Source: Breviolum minutum Mf 1.05b.01 (lineage: Eukaryota; Sar; Dinophyceae; Suessiales; Symbiodiniaceae). Taken from it: DNA of 64,000 nt. Below, in pieces: positions 52,110 through 63,710 of the stretch; the first letter of the stretch is position 1; the number at the start of each line of letters is the position of its first letter. The translations under genes were made by a program, and so were the position numbers. Under the pieces are notes generated by a model, which saw only the letters and a list, made by a program, of their open reading frames with translations, was not told where the DNA came from and made no database searches. The DNA is taken from contig DF239142.1 in assembly GCA_000507305.1 (NCBI GenBank), forward strand, positions 235,697 to 299,696, given 5' to 3'.

Positions 52110-53080
52110 AAATCACTATAATTCCTAAACCTGAATTCAGGGAATTTTGGGGACACTTCCCTTACTTTTCACCACCATTTTGGGGTGACTACTTGGCGGG
52201 ATCTGTCGCTATAATTTGCCCAGAGTGTATATCATGGGCCCCCCAAACCAACATTTTTAGAGTTTTTTTTTATGGTAAATAACTCGGGCTATTTCACCCT
52301 TACCCTTGGACCCCAAAACCATGAAAAATGAAGGTTTTAAACCCCCAGTATATGGGTTATAGTTAGGACCCTTAAAAATGAAGGTTGTGGGTTCCCATGG
52401 TATATAGTGGAGTTACAACCCTACTTATACCTGGTGACATTTTCTGCCCACCTCGTAATACAATGGTTGAGAATCGCCTCATCAGATAAACTCGGCTCCG
52501 ATCAGAAGCCCCAGTACATCAAAACCGCTGACATGAACCATGAATTACTGGTTGGTTCAGGTTACGGGATCCTTACAATGCCCATGTTATATCATGTTAT
52601 CGGTTAGGGATGATGGGATTAAACGCATCGAATGTTTTGAGTATACCATTTCTATGTGGGGATTGTTTTTGGTTAGTCGGGATCCTTACAATGTCTTCTA
52701 ATGATTCCCATGCAACTGGGTAGCATTTCATCCCCGACATATACAGCAAATAACATTAAAAGAAACAGGGTGAACCTGGTGGGGTAATGACGGGATACTC
52801 ATTTCATGGTTTATCCACAACTTAACTGGTTACACCCCTGAAGATTAGCGGCTGGAACATAATCATGGAGGTTTGGTTCAGATGATTTTCCTTTCTAATT
52901 GGGTGATTTGTAGGGTCCATGTTAATCTTCGAGGGGGTAAGCTCTGGGATTGCCCTAAGAAGTGCTGATCCAAAACCTTTCAAAACCATGAGAAGTGAAG
53001 AAAAACCCACCAGTTATAAAACCTATATATATATATACACATGAATAATGAATCCACTAAACAACCAAGGGCCGATTTTT
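52110..53080. repeat. Repeat stretch: K, Q, L, I and G elements
   Basis: K-family GAATTTTGGGGACACTTCCCTTAC..GTCGCTATAATTTG, a CCCCAAACCAACATTTTTAGAG repeat (also 59120 and 62320), L/I blocks and a G element at 52828-52938. No confident gene. Confidence 0.55.
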
Positions 53081-53089
53081 TCATTGCTC

Positions 53090-53184
53090 ATTTGGCCTCC
53101 TTTTTGCCGCGTTGGAAACAACTATTTCCGTCAGGAAACCAACTTCATCCACGGAGAATCGCCATAGCCTGAAGGAGGAAAGCG
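53090..53184 (-). CDS. Exon, about 30 codons
   Basis: After acceptor CATCGGTCAG: LSSFRLWRFSVDEVGFLTEI then VVSNAAKRRP. It runs into an I-family end (TTTGGCCTCC..CATTGCTCA). Confidence 0.45.
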
Positions 53185-53186
53185 CT

Positions 53187-53420
53187 GACCGATGGTCCAA
53201 GAAAATTACAACACACCCCTACTAGGATGTCCCAGGAAGTTTAAATGGGATATATTGGGGTTATAGCCCACTTACTAACCTTTTACTAACTCCCTGGGAC
53301 ATCCAAGTAGAGCACACCCAATCGGCAATCCCCGTTCGTCAACTATGAAAGGAATTCCCATTATAGTCTGTTGGTAAAGGTTGCAAGGCGGTGTGTTCCA
53401 AGGGTGTGATGAAACGACCT
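53187..53420. mobile_element. M-family element carrying a nested C-family element
   Basis: TTACAACACACCC is followed by a complete C element (53222-53310) and then by the rest of the M element (AGCACACCC..GGTGTGTTCC), as in the copies at 16447 and 32745. Confidence 0.6.
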
Positions 53421-53719
53421 CAGACGATGCTTTTCCACAGAACATCCGTTTGTAAAGCTGATATATGCATATATGTAATGTATATATATATATATATATC
53501 GTATCATGGATGAGAAGTCTTTTTATAATCAATGTATACGCGAAAATAATGAAACATATACATGATTATGATATAGAACGAAGAAAGTGTTTGTCTAAAA
53601 ATACAAATAAATACACATCATGCATTCGGATTCTTTGGGATACTGTTGATGGAAGTGGAGATGAACAACGTCCCTCGAACGTTGACGTCAGAATCTTGAC
53701 AAAATATGCAGGTGGCTAC

Positions 53720-53814
53720 TGTTGGATGGTGAAATAGAAATTCCTGCCAGAAAAACACCGAGTTGGGATGTAGAAAATGAATGCAACGGTTTTGGGGAGA
53801 TCCACATAGAATCT
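53720..53814 (-). CDS. Exon, 31 codons
   Basis: Acceptor CAAATTCAAG and donor GTAGCC bound RFYVDLPKTVAFIFYIPTRC then FSGRNFYFTIQ. A 98-codon plus ORF overlaps (MDGEIEIPARKTPSWDVENE); part of that ORF is R-family repeat. Confidence 0.4.
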
Positions 53815-54534
53815 CTTGAATTTGGTTCAGGTGCTTGGAACAAATCACAAATATTCACCCAAATGGTGGTTAAAAATGATGATGAACCCCATGGTAGAAA
53901 CTTCAAAATCACCAAATCAACAAACAAAAGAATCTGGGAAACTTCAAGGTACCTGGGCAATTTTGGGGAACGTTCGTTAGGTCATGAATTGAATCACCTT
54001 GTAATTTGCAAGCCCTAAAAATCCAAACTCATCCGGATTTAATAAGACCTTTTGGGTTCCAATCTACCATCAATAGAATAGGATTACATCAGTGTAATCT
54101 CGGATTCCGAAAAAAAAACACACATGGATTCTTGGGATATACATTCAATACTGGCCCCACCAGTTTGTCTTGGCAAAATTTACTGTGTAATTCCTAAACC
54201 TGAATCTTAGAGGATTTTTTTAGAGAAATTCCCTTATCCAATCATTATTTCAAGGGCGAAAAGTCGCTATAAATTGCCAAGACTTGTCCAGGAAGTAAAC
54301 GTTACACCCGCAAAACATCAACATAGATACTAAACAAAAAGGTTTGGAAAATGTATTTCCGGCTTCAAATATGGCATTCTTTTAAGGGTATCAAGTCGCC
54401 AAAAGTTCAGGGGTGTAAAAACTTTTGGGAAGCACAAAGTCATTCCATAATCGACTTTTAAAGCTGGATTTGACTTCCCCACGGAGTTTTATTGGCTGGA
54501 ACCCAATGTACACTCGTTGAAAAATATTAGTCAA

Positions 54535-54890
54535 ATTGGACATCTTTCCCAAATAGGGGTGCAAAATAAAAATATTTGAAACCACCACCCAGTACGTGAA
54601 AGTTTGGGACGATGATTCTTCCTTTTCATTTCAGGCTGTTTTTACAGGTTCAATAATGGGCCCCTGAACTTCACAGTTGGATATATGGATGCAACTCCCT
54701 GTAAAAACCGTATCCACCTTAGCGTGATTTGTAGGATATTTTGTGGGGTGAAAAAATCACGTTTAGAACTATAGGCAAATGTCCCTTACTGTCGTGTGAT
54801 TTTGCTGACCCCCCCAAACTCTCACTCAGACAATGGACCATTTTCACCAAAAAACTTAACGTATCTGAAGCGGAGGTATTCACACATCAA
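54535..54890. repeat. Direct repeat, left copy (about 350 bp)
   Basis: Runs from CTTTCCCAAATAGGGGTGC to CGTATCTGAAGCGGAGGTA. It repeats at 55635-55985 with only scattered differences. It begins inside an A-family half-element. Confidence 0.85.
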
Positions 54891-54993
54891 ATAAGAAGAA
54901 TAAACATAAATTAAAGAAATATATCCTTTCAAGTTATTCATAAATTTGGAGATGTTACTGACTGAACAAGAAGTAAAAACAAACAACTTGAAA

Positions 54994-55640
54994 TTAAGTA
55001 ACAAGTAACAATTGAATTTGGATGTTTGAAGTTTGCCAGTCCTTCAACTTGATACCTGACTGGGATAACTTGTTGCTCACGTAGTGCCGTAAACATTCCC
55101 AAGCTGCGGCTGATTGGATAAGGTTGGGTTCACTCAAAGTTGGCCACGGCTTTTTGTTCATGATTTGAGACAACTTTTTCGGAAGTCGATGATTACTTGC
55201 TATGAACATTTGATTGACAGCAGCTTTTGAAGTTGGAAACGCTGCCATGAAAGCAGTCTTGTCAATGGCAGCTCTGTGATCCAAGCCCCTGGATGCAAAC
55301 ACCTCACTTGACAAAAGCAAGCCCTGCAACGACTGTGATGTCAATTTCTCATTGCCCCTTGACTTCTGAGCTGTTCGTGCAACTTGATGGCAATCTTCTA
55401 CAATTTTGGTATCTGGAAGTATTTCCAAGAGAGCTCTCAAGATTCTCTTGCACTCTGGGTACATCCCTTGCTCAGTCAAGAACAATGCTAGTCTGCAAGC
55501 AGAATCACAAGACATCCTACAGTCAGCTGCTAGATTCTGGGCTTCTGGTGCAGTTGATTTTTCAAGAAGGAGAAGCCACTTGAGATCTTGCATCATTGCC
55601 TCTGAAGTTGCTTGCGCCTGACCATCATCACTAGACAACT
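54994..55640 (-). CDS. Intronless ORF, about 205 codons, unknown protein
   Basis: The longest clearly protein-like frame in the window. It reads AMMQDLKWLLLLEKSTAPEA, then CDSACRLALFLTEQGMYPEC, KRILRALLEILPDTKIVEDC, AAIDKTAFMAAFPTSKAAVN and SQIMNKKPWPTLSEPNLIQS. Mostly helical; no known motif recognised. It has no internal splice sites of note and is framed by two direct-repeat copies, so it may be a retrocopy, an internal exon of a duplicated segment, or part of a mobile unit. The start is undefined. Confidence 0.6.
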
Positions 55641-55985
55641 TTCCCAAATAGGGGTGCAAAATAAAAATATTTGAAACCACCACCCAGTACATGAAAGTTT
55701 GGGACGATGATTCTTCCTTTTCATTTCAGGCTGTTTTTACAGGTTCAATAATGGGCCCCTGAACTTCACAGTTGGATATATGGATGCAACTCCCTGTAAA
55801 AACCGTATCCACCTTAGCGTGATTTGTAGGATATTTTGTGGGGTGAAAAAATCACGTTTAGAACTATAGGCAAATGTCCCTTACTGTCGTGTGATTTTGT
55901 TGACCCCCCTAAACTCTCACTCAGACAATGGACCATTTTCACCAAAAATTTAACGTATCTGAAGCGGAGGTACTCACACATAAAG
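55635..55985. repeat. Direct repeat, right copy
   Basis: Near-identical to 54535-54890 in the same orientation, 1.1 kb away. Confidence 0.85.
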
Positions 55986-56135
55986 AAAAGCTGGTATGGA
56001 AGTCTGATGTGAGTCGGAATCCTTACCCTCGATTCGTTAGCCTTCTTAGGTAGAGTACCTTCATTTTGGGTACCGTACCTGAAATGGTGCAATATGTCTC
56101 AAATAGAAAGCTCAAACTATATGTTTTCCTCTCAC

Positions 56136-56159
56136 AAACGTGTTGAAACTGTATTTTTC
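56136..56159 (-). CDS. Short exon after a C-element intron
   Basis: EKYSFNTF lies between acceptor CCAAATAG and donor GTGAGA, phase 0. Confidence 0.4.
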
Positions 56160-56276
56160 CTATTTGGATGTCCCAGGAAGTTAGTAAGTGCTTAGCAAAT
56201 GGATTATCGCCCCAATATACCCCATGTGTAAATAGGTTACAACCCATTTACTCACCATTTCCTAACTTCCTGACAC
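56160..56276 (-). mobile_element. C-family element used as a 117-nt intron
   Basis: On minus the element border TACTTGGAT is read as codons (Tyr-Leu-Asp) and the donor is the internal GTGTCAGG. The acceptor is at the far end, CATCCAAATAG. Both flanking exons are phase 0. Confidence 0.5.
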
Positions 56277-56417
56277 ATCCAAGTACTGAACATTCTTGAT
56301 CCCCAAAAGCTTGTTCAGTTTGGTCTGCTTGGCCATGTGAGAACTAGTTCCAAATCCTGGTAAGAAACCCATGACGGCCGCGTTGAAGAGGAACATGCCA
56401 TCGAAAGTGGTTGGTAC
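56277..56417 (-). CDS. Exon, 47 codons, phase 0
   Basis: Acceptor GTGATTCCAG opens VPTTFDGMFLFNAAVMGFLP, then GFGTSSHMAKQTKLNKLLGI and KNVQYLD. It ends at the donor lying 9 nt inside the C-family element. Family unknown. Confidence 0.55.
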
Positions 56418-56681
56418 CTGGAATCACAAACAATAAACAAGATAAAAAAGAACTTGGCAACCAACGAGGTTCCTACGCAGTGGGCCCAAAAACCAGTTGC
56501 AAATGAGGCTTTAACATGCTATAACTGTGATAAATGGCCTGAGAAATGGGTAACTGGGGTGAAATAACCCCTATAAGTGGAGTGCTAACCGTACTTATAT
56601 ATATATATATACATACATATATATGGTAGGGCCGGGGCTCACTTGCAGTCAAAATAAACATAGGCCTCAAATGTTGGACCC

Positions 56682-56730
56682 TAGCAAATTTCAGTGCCGG
56701 CTGGTCAGAGGCTATGGGCTTGGTCTGCCC
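56682..56730 (-). CDS. Short exon candidate
   Basis: TKPIASDQPALKFAR lies between acceptor AGGGGGCAG and GTCCAA. Confidence 0.3.
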
Positions 56731-57024
56731 CCTTTTGGTTGGGATTCCCGAACCTAAAAATGGAAATAATCCTGGTGGTGGTGACTGGCATCGCAGGTGG
56801 TAGTTCCAAGCTATAGGACCGTTTTTTTAAGAAAGGTATACGGTATACTTGGATCTTTCAGAAAAGGGTGGGAATTGGTGGATCAACTTTAACATGATTC
56901 CTACCAGTAGGAATCCAAATGGGTGTTTCCGAAAATAGTGGTACCCCCAAATCATCCATTTTAATAAGATTTTCCCTTGTAAACCATCCATTTTGGGGTA
57001 CCTCTATTTTTGGAAACATCCACA

Positions 57025-57680
57025 TGTATCCCCCCAAATGCTCCCTCCCTCAAATGGCCGGCCATATTCAGGGGTGGCATTTAGGGGGGCGGGGGACCAG
57101 AAAATTCACAGTATGTTGATAACAAAACCCTGTATTGGATTTGCTTAAGGCGGTTTGGATAAAGTGCCAAACATATTCCCCCAAATGGTGGTTTAAAATG
57201 GTGATGAATCCCATGGCACGAAGTAAAACATCACCTTAACCAAGTCCATGAAGAAGGGACCATCAAGCGAGACCCAACACCCTGAATCATGGGAATTTAA
57301 GGGCAGCAGGAATTGACTCAATTCCACCCCCCCATTGGAAATAAGGCCTTATTGAGGGATTATGAATTATCATTGTCCCTTGAGATGAAGATTCCCATCA
57401 AGCCAGAACCCAACACCCTGAAACCAACACCCTCCAGGGAACGATCATATATCCCACCGAAAGGGAAAAGGAAGATCATCGACTCAAACATGCCAAACGG
57501 AAGGGAATATGTGATCGTTCTCAGGAGGGTACAAGGTGGGCCCCCAACCAGTTATAACTTGGGTTATAACTCCTATAACTAGGGTTATAACCCCAGTTAC
57601 CCAATTATTTTCGGCCATTTATAGGGGTTGGGTAACCCCATTTATAACCGGTAGGGGCCCACCTTGTAACTTTCGTGAAT
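57025..57680. repeat. Repeat stretch including an E copy
   Basis: R-family CCCAAATGGTGGTTTAAAATGGTGATGAA (compare 53860), a fold-back with TGATCGTTC termini (57435-57530), and an E element (57532-57668). The plus ORF over 57380-57530 falls in the inverted repeat and is not called. Confidence 0.55.
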
Positions 57681-57754
57681 TCGGTTCGCCTGCAAGTTTT
57701 GTTCCTTCTTAGGCGATCGGATTTGACTTCCCGCATCAGAATCTGCCCTTAGAT

Positions 57755-57815
57755 CGATCGATCGATCGTGGTGCCGTGGCGGCTGTCATTGGCGTGGCTT
57801 TTTTGCGCAAACTGC
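57755..57815 (-). CDS. Short exon with GATC repeat
   Basis: After acceptor TTTTTTCAGCAG: FAQKSHANDSRHGTTIDRSI, then TAA. A (GATC)n run lies inside. Confidence 0.35.
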
Positions 57816-58736
57816 TGAAAAAATGTAATTAAGCAACAAATGTTGATAAGCAAACTTTTCAGGTTATAAAAACTATTGGGTCGCTATTGATGTTGTTGTA
57901 AGTGCAGTAGTCTTTTTTTATGTTATGTTATGTTGTTTGATCTGATTGATCCTCTCCAAACTGGCGGAGAAAATCATTTTCGGAGATTTTCTGTTTTTTT
58001 TGGGGTCATTTCCACAAAAATATCCTGCCCTAAGAATCATGGGATCTCAAGTCACTGGTGGTTTGGAGTTTGGAGATACAAAAGAACCCTGCGAAAAAGA
58101 CAGAGTCAAACCCCTCTAGAGAAGGAGGTCCAATGATTCCTACTTGGATGTCAGGATGTCCCAGGAAGTTAGTAAGTGCTTAGTAAATGGATTATAGCCC
58201 CAATATACTACCCCATTTATAAACAGGTTACAACCCATTTACGAACCATTTCTTAACTTCCTGGGACATCCAAGTAGGGTGACTCTTTCCCCCCAAAAAA
58301 AAGTTCCGAAAATTACTGTTGATGCTTCCATTGATGAACTCAAGGGGATGCTTCCCTTGGGATGCTTGAATTTTTGTGAATGGCTTCGTGACTTTTGAGG
58401 GGCGATGGAATTTCCATGAAATCCAGATCCAAACATCACAGATCTTTGGATTTGCGATTTCGGCCACGAGTTCGCCGAAAGAAAAAGTTCCAAACATCTT
58501 TGGACCCAAATGGTGGTGAAGTCCAAAGATCCAATACCAAAAGGGATCGAATCCCCCCAAAAAATCACCTTAAAAACACATCCGGGGATGCAATTTTTCA
58601 TGAAAGGTCACTAACCAGTCAATATGATGGAAGTCTTTTGGAGCTTTTGGAGGAAACAAAACTTACAATATCTACCCTGGGAACCCGTAACCTTAATTCT
58701 TAGGGCTTATGACCCATATTTTTAGGGCTTAAACCC

Positions 58737-58930
58737 TTCATTTGGGTTGTTGGGGTCCAAAGGCACTGCATTGATTTGCGTACAATGAAGAACATCACCA
58801 CAGATGTCCAACCATTGTTGATTGCTGGTGCCTTTTTGGCCGTTTGTCTTGCCAGATTCCTCCCGCAGATACTTTAGTTTTAGTGGTATACATCTGCCCC
58901 GTTTAAGGCAAACCATCCCATCATCGCCTA
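58737..58930 (-). CDS. Exon, about 64 codons
   Basis: The frame reads VGDDGMVCLKRGRCIPLKLK, then YLREESGKTNGQKGTSNQQW, LDICGDVLHCTQINAVPLDP and NNPNEG, before GGTTTAAG. The acceptor is one of two TAGs near 58935. Four Cys. Function unknown. Confidence 0.5.
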
Positions 58931-59199
58931 CAAAATGAACTAACAAACACCTCCAAACATCTCACCATCGGGGATGAGTTCATCCACTTAGATTTACCCT
59001 ACTTATAACTATAGACAGTTGTAAAACTGTTACTTAGATGCCCCCAAATTTAACAGATATCTTCTTAACTTTTCATTTCCCAAGTACATAACGGTCAATT
59101 ACAACTGGTGACGTGACTTTGGGGTCCCCCAAACCTACATTTTTTGGAGGGCTTTTATGGTAAATAACCTGGTTTTTAGGTGGCCAAAACCTTCATTTT

Positions 59200-59330
59200 T
59201 CCATGGGTTTTCGGGGGCTCTCTGGCATCCGCCGGTTCGTTTTTTTCCGGCGGAGTGGGGGGGTCCTTATGACTTGCCAAGTCCGACCGGAAAAGCAACG
59301 TCCAAATTGGATTTAAGTGAAAATTGAAAA
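59200..59330 (-). CDS. Proline/charge-rich exon candidate
   Basis: SDLASHKDPPTPPEKNEPAD then AREPPKTHGK. Low complexity, limits unclear. Confidence 0.35.
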
Positions 59331-59433
59331 TCCTTACTAAAACAATGATCTTGAACCGGGAAAAAAACACGAACAAACATCATAGTCCACTTGGAATTGC
59401 AGGGTATTGGCTCTAGTTATCCCAAAAGAGATG

Positions 59434-59559
59434 TCAAGTATCTGCTCCAGCTTCGCCATAGATTTGGGAGATTCTTCTCCTAGCTCTTCTACTGCTTGTT
59501 CCTGGCGCGATGGGCAAGCCGGAAAGGTCCCTCCCGGGTTTGGGCTTAGCTGATGCTTT
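59434..59559 (-). CDS. Exon, 39 codons, to stop
   Basis: After acceptor TTACTTACTGAAAG: SAKPKPGRDLSGLPIAPGTS then RRARRRISQIYGEAGADT, TGA. Basic tail. Confidence 0.45.
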   Translation of the reverse strand, partial: KASAKPKPGRDLSGLPIAPGTSSRRARRRISQIYGEAGADT

Positions 59560-60014
59560 CAGTAAGTAAAGAGGTGCATGTAAAATCAACTCATGCTCTA
59601 ATTTAACATCTATATATATATATATCCAAAATAGCAAGATTTGAAAGGAGAAACATTTTCCAAACTCAATCATTTTTAGTATCTTATACTAGCTTTCGGG
59701 GGTCTAGCCGTTTGATTTTCCAGAAGGGGATGTTTTCTGGGCTGGCCATGCTAGCGTTATGGTCGTGGATGTTCAATGGTAGCAAATCCATGTATTCTTG
59801 ACCCCGAAAATGACCTCCCAGCAGGCACCAAAGAATCCCCAAACCCAAGCAGGCTCCTCATATTTAATAGCAGAACAAACCTAACACCGTTTTTCACCCA
59901 ACTTCCACTCCCTCAAAAATAAGGCCTTTAAGAGCCGGCCTTTTCTTTGGAAAACCAAAGGGTTTTGAGAAGCCCTGATCATAAGGCCGGTTATTTCTGG
60001 GGAATTTTTACAAC

Positions 60015-60094
60015 CCTTTTTCCGGAACACCTCGCTGTGTGGAGAAACCGGAATCGACATTGGAGACACAGGTTCGAAGTTCCTCAGAGCAGAG
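60015..60094 (-). CDS. Exon, 26 codons
   Basis: After acceptor TAGCTAAG: SALRNFEPVSPMSIPVSPHS then EVFRKK, ending before GTTGTA. Ser/Pro-rich linker. Confidence 0.4.
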
Positions 60095-60599
60095 CTTAGC
60101 TACTTGGAGGATGGGCTCCCAGTTGGATGGTTCAGTGGTTAATAACCATGGTTATTTTTCGTCCCCTAACTGAGGTTCTTCCCCTTCCAAGTGGCCTAAA
60201 TGGTTTGTAAATAGGGGTTACTAACTACTTACTTCCCTGAAATGGTCACTTGAGCCACGGAAAAAAACCCTTATCACTTTCCATTATACTGGTTGGTTAA
60301 TAGGGATCCCGGGATCCTTATAATGGTTTACTATAATCCCTAAATAAAAGGGTAGTAATATGTAGTAAGTAGAATCCCCTACATACCCTAAACCATCAGG
60401 TTTTTTTTCATTGCTCAAGTGGTTAATAACCATGACGATCGTTTGAGTCACGTAAGGATCGGGTTGTGGGACCCCTGCCACATGGTTTAAATGGCTTACT
60501 AGTTGGTGGTTTCAACCCATTTGAAAAATATTACAGTAGTCAAATTAGATCATTTCCCCGGGTAGAATTGAAAATAAAGAATCTTTGAAACCACCACCT

Positions 60600-61080
60600 A
60601 GCTTATAAATTGGGGTGATCCCAACTACTTAGTAACTGGGAGGATAAGTAGTCACTAAGGATCGTTTAAAAACCAATAGCACCCATGTGACTGGTATATT
60701 CACATGCAAACTCACCATTAAAAAACAACCATCCGTAGTAGGTAAACACACCATGCATGGATTCTATGAGTAAGAAAGGGCCATTTGGCAGGGCAGCAAC
60801 ACCGATCATCCCATGGAAAAGCCAACCAAAGGTCAAACAGGCCATTTGGAAGGGGAAAGGTTGCCCTAGTTAAAGGACGAAAACGATCACCATAGTTGCT
60901 AACTACTTACTGAATGGGATCATCCTCCAAGTAGCAGGGATGATTATTTTGAGGGGAAACATGAAGATTAGCTTGTTTGATAAAAACCGCAAATATGTTT
61001 AAGCCAAGCAAAAAAGGTGATATACATAATATATATAGTTTGACAAAAAAACACAAACAATATACATCTACATAATAGAT
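60600..61080. repeat. Repeat stretch: D elements and AT-rich sequence
   Basis: A D-family element runs 60600-60935 with an inserted CATGCATGG..ACCCATAGG-type inverted piece. After it comes AT-rich sequence with no frame. Confidence 0.5.
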
Positions 61081-61108
61081 GTAAATAGCAAAATCCACTT
61101 CATTTTAG

Positions 61109-61262
61109 GCACATTCATCATTCTTCATGCCCAAACCTCCAGGATGTTTCGGTCGTCTTTTGTGTTTGGAAAATCGCTTGAGGATTTTTGCGGATTCTGG
61201 ATTGACAGGCGATGGATCGGTCGCGCCAACAAAATTACCATTGATTTGTATGCCGTACCATC
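61109..61262 (-). CDS. Exon candidate after an A element
   Basis: Downstream of the element end CAACTAG one frame reads INGNFVGATDPSPVNPESAK then ILKRFSKHKRRPKHPGGLGM. Another reads GTAYKSMVILLARPIHRLSI. A TCAT target-site duplication flanks the element. Confidence 0.35.
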
Positions 61263-61657
61263 ATCTAGTTGATTGTTGAACCAACCCAATTGAAAAATAT
61301 TAGTTAGTCGAAATGGGTTCATCTTCCCCAAAGTTCGGGATGAAGATTAAAAAATGTTTGAAACCACCACCTGGTCATTTATTATATAATACTATACCCG
61401 TTTCGATACAGCTTCTATGTGAGGATATCCTCAGTTTTAGGTACCTGAAACGTTTGGTGAAACTACCGTCTACGGTCAACTAACATACAAGTTGGGCCCC
61501 TGAGCCGATCAATATGGAGGTAGGAAATTCCCTATAAATGGCCGAAAATAAATGAGTTTTCCTGGGGGTATATCCTCTAAAAGTGGGGATATATAAGCCT
61601 ACTCATAGCTGGTAAGGAAGGAAGGGTATATCTTTTTGCACCTGCTCACACCTCTTC

Positions 61658-61712
61658 AACACCATGCCACCTTGCTGTTTTTCCTCAAACTCCGCTCCCC
61701 CTTTTTTTTACC
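61658..61712 (-). CDS. Short exon candidate
   Basis: GAEFEEKQQGGMVLKR is followed by donor GTGTGA. Confidence 0.3.
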
Positions 61713-62394
61713 CCCATAAAATCCAAAACACATCCTTCAAAATTCATGGTTGGAAGATGGAACATTTCCTTGCAAAATGGTCCCTTTTAAGGGGAACAAC
61801 ACTTGGATTTGCAAACCTCGATGCGCAGGAAAAAAGATGCCAAAAATATGCTCCCAAATTGGTGGTTTGAGGTGATCTACCTTGGTAAAAAAGTAAACAA
61901 TTACCATTGGACAAATCCAAGAACATGTTTCATTTCCATTGGGGGGGACGGGTACATCCCCGCAAAAATTCACATTCAAAATTTCAAACCTACCATGGAC
62001 TCTTGAATATCTCGGAGATGGCCCGGGAAAAAAGGCCGGCTGTTCCCTGCAAAGTGGGCTAGCAACCCTTCGAAAACCCATGGTTTTGGGATGGTTTGTT
62101 GATGATAAAATGGTAAATCCACCAATTGCCCCCCGAACAGTTCCGAAGATATTAAATGCTTATCTAGTTGGTGGTTTTTCACCAAGCCATTTTGAAAAAT
62201 ATGCGAACCTCAATTTGGATCATTTCCCCAACGTTCGGGGTGAACATGAAAAAAATCAAAACCACCACCTACCACGAACCACCAAAACCATGAAACAATA
62301 AAAGGTGTTGGTCCCCCCAAAACCAGGATAATTTACCATAAAAACCCTCTAAAAATGTAGATTTTTGGGGGGAACCCATGGTGGTGAATCACCA

Positions 62395-62556
62395 CCCCCC
62401 CCCTCAGCAGTCACCACCGTGACGAGCTGCTCATCTGCTTCCATCATCCGCTGGGCCACGCGCCAGCTGCGTTGGATGATTTTGATACGACCCGCCAACT
62501 CACGACCTCGGTGGTAAATATCGGTCAGAAGAGTCGGGGAAATGATATAAATGATC
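62395..62556 (-). CDS. Exon, about 50 codons, helical
   Basis: After acceptor AAATTTCAG: IIYIISPTLLTDIYHRGREL, then AGRIKIIQRSWRVAQRMMEA and DEQLVTVVTAE, ending in a G-run at a repeat border. IQ-motif-like IIQRSWRVAQR could bind a calmodulin-type light chain, by inference. Confidence 0.45.
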
Positions 62557-63147
62557 CTGAAATTTAGCCCCATACCATCCATGTATGCCTGGAAAGCCGT
62601 TGGTGCCCTATTTTTAAGGCAATAGTTGCTGGTTTTAGGGGTAATGTTGCCTAAAAAAATAGGACACTTGGCGTTCCAGGTGGTGTATTTACCTACATGA
62701 AAACCATAAAAATGAACCATTCATGTAGGTATAATATACCATACATGGATGGTATGGATAGGTTTCGGAATTTTCCACTAGGTGGTGGATTGAAACATTT
62801 TGATTTTCACCTCGGACCTTAGGGAAATGATTCAATTTGACAGGCAGGAAGAAGTATCTTTCAAATGGGTTGGTGAAAAACCACCAACTGGATAAGCATT
62901 TAAATCTTCGTGAATGTTAGGGGGCGAATTGGTGGATCTAACATGTTATCATCAAAAAACACCCAAGAAATCGTGGGGCCAGGTACAAATTGGGTACAAC
63001 CAAACTAACCTTTTAATTTGGGTAACTGGGGTTCAAAGAACCCGTATAAGTGGCCAAAAAATTGACAATTGGGGTCTGGCCCCTAAATTCTGGCCTTATA
63101 AATGGGTAACTTGGGGTTAAATAACCTTACTTAGGCAAAAACTCCAC

Positions 63148-63340
63148 TTATAGGCCCTTCTTGCAGAACAGGCATCGTTTCCACTGGTGGGATATTTTCG
63201 TTTTGTGGTGGGCGTTTTCCCCATGAATGGTTACAGATTTGCGCAAGTCGAAATTGCAATCTTCCCCAATTGTCTTTTTGCCCTTAGGATCCACATGCCT
63301 GGTATATTGATCTACAAATTTACCATAGAAATCAAACCAT
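63148..63340 (-). CDS. Exon, about 60 codons, to stop
   Basis: YEWFDFYGKFVDQYTRHVDP, then KGKKTIGEDCNFDLRKSVTI and HGENAHHKTKISHQWKRCLF, ending CKKGL. His/Cys-rich and basic, like the end of a DNA-binding or transposon-derived protein. Family not recognised. Confidence 0.5.
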
Positions 63341-63504
63341 TCATATAGGTACCTAGAACCCCAATGACCTCTATTTTTGAAGGTCAACCCCTCAAAACAA
63401 GGCCGAAATTCCAAGCAAAACAAGGGGCCCCATTTGGGTTCTAGGTAAATATACCAGTCCCATGGATGCTATCAGTTGGTGCCCATCTTTTATCCATTTA
63501 TTCT

Positions 63505-63710
63505 TCAACTTCCAGTGGTCCAGGAGCCCGCTTCCGTCGATTTCGAATCAGGGCTGTCGTGTTTCAATACCAAGGAACGGATGAAGATAAAAGCTCCTGA
63601 CTTGAAACGGTTCTTGGGCGCAAACTGCGGTACAAGTACCACCCTTAAGTGAGGTTTTAGTCTTTTTCCCCATTTTTGTACTATAAAGAAACTTTGAAAA
63701 GAGAAGCAGT
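63505..63710 (-). CDS. Exon, about 65 codons, two frames
   Basis: One frame reads RLKPHLRVVLVPQFAPKNRF, then KSGAFIFIRSLVLKHDSPDS and KSTEAGSWTTGS. Another begins MGKKTKTSLKGGTCTAVCAQ and ends at GTCAGG. The second could be an N-terminal exon. Confidence 0.45.

Noticed and set aside
53722..54018. 98-codon plus ORF starting MDGEIEIPARKTPSWDVENE
   Set aside because: Part of it is R-family repeat (compare 57172-57240) and a well-bounded minus exon overlaps. Kept only as an alternative.
57313..57582. Plus ORF with MKIPIKPEPNTLKPTPSRER
   Set aside because: Most of it lies in a fold-back repeat with TGATCGTTC arms and it runs into an E element.
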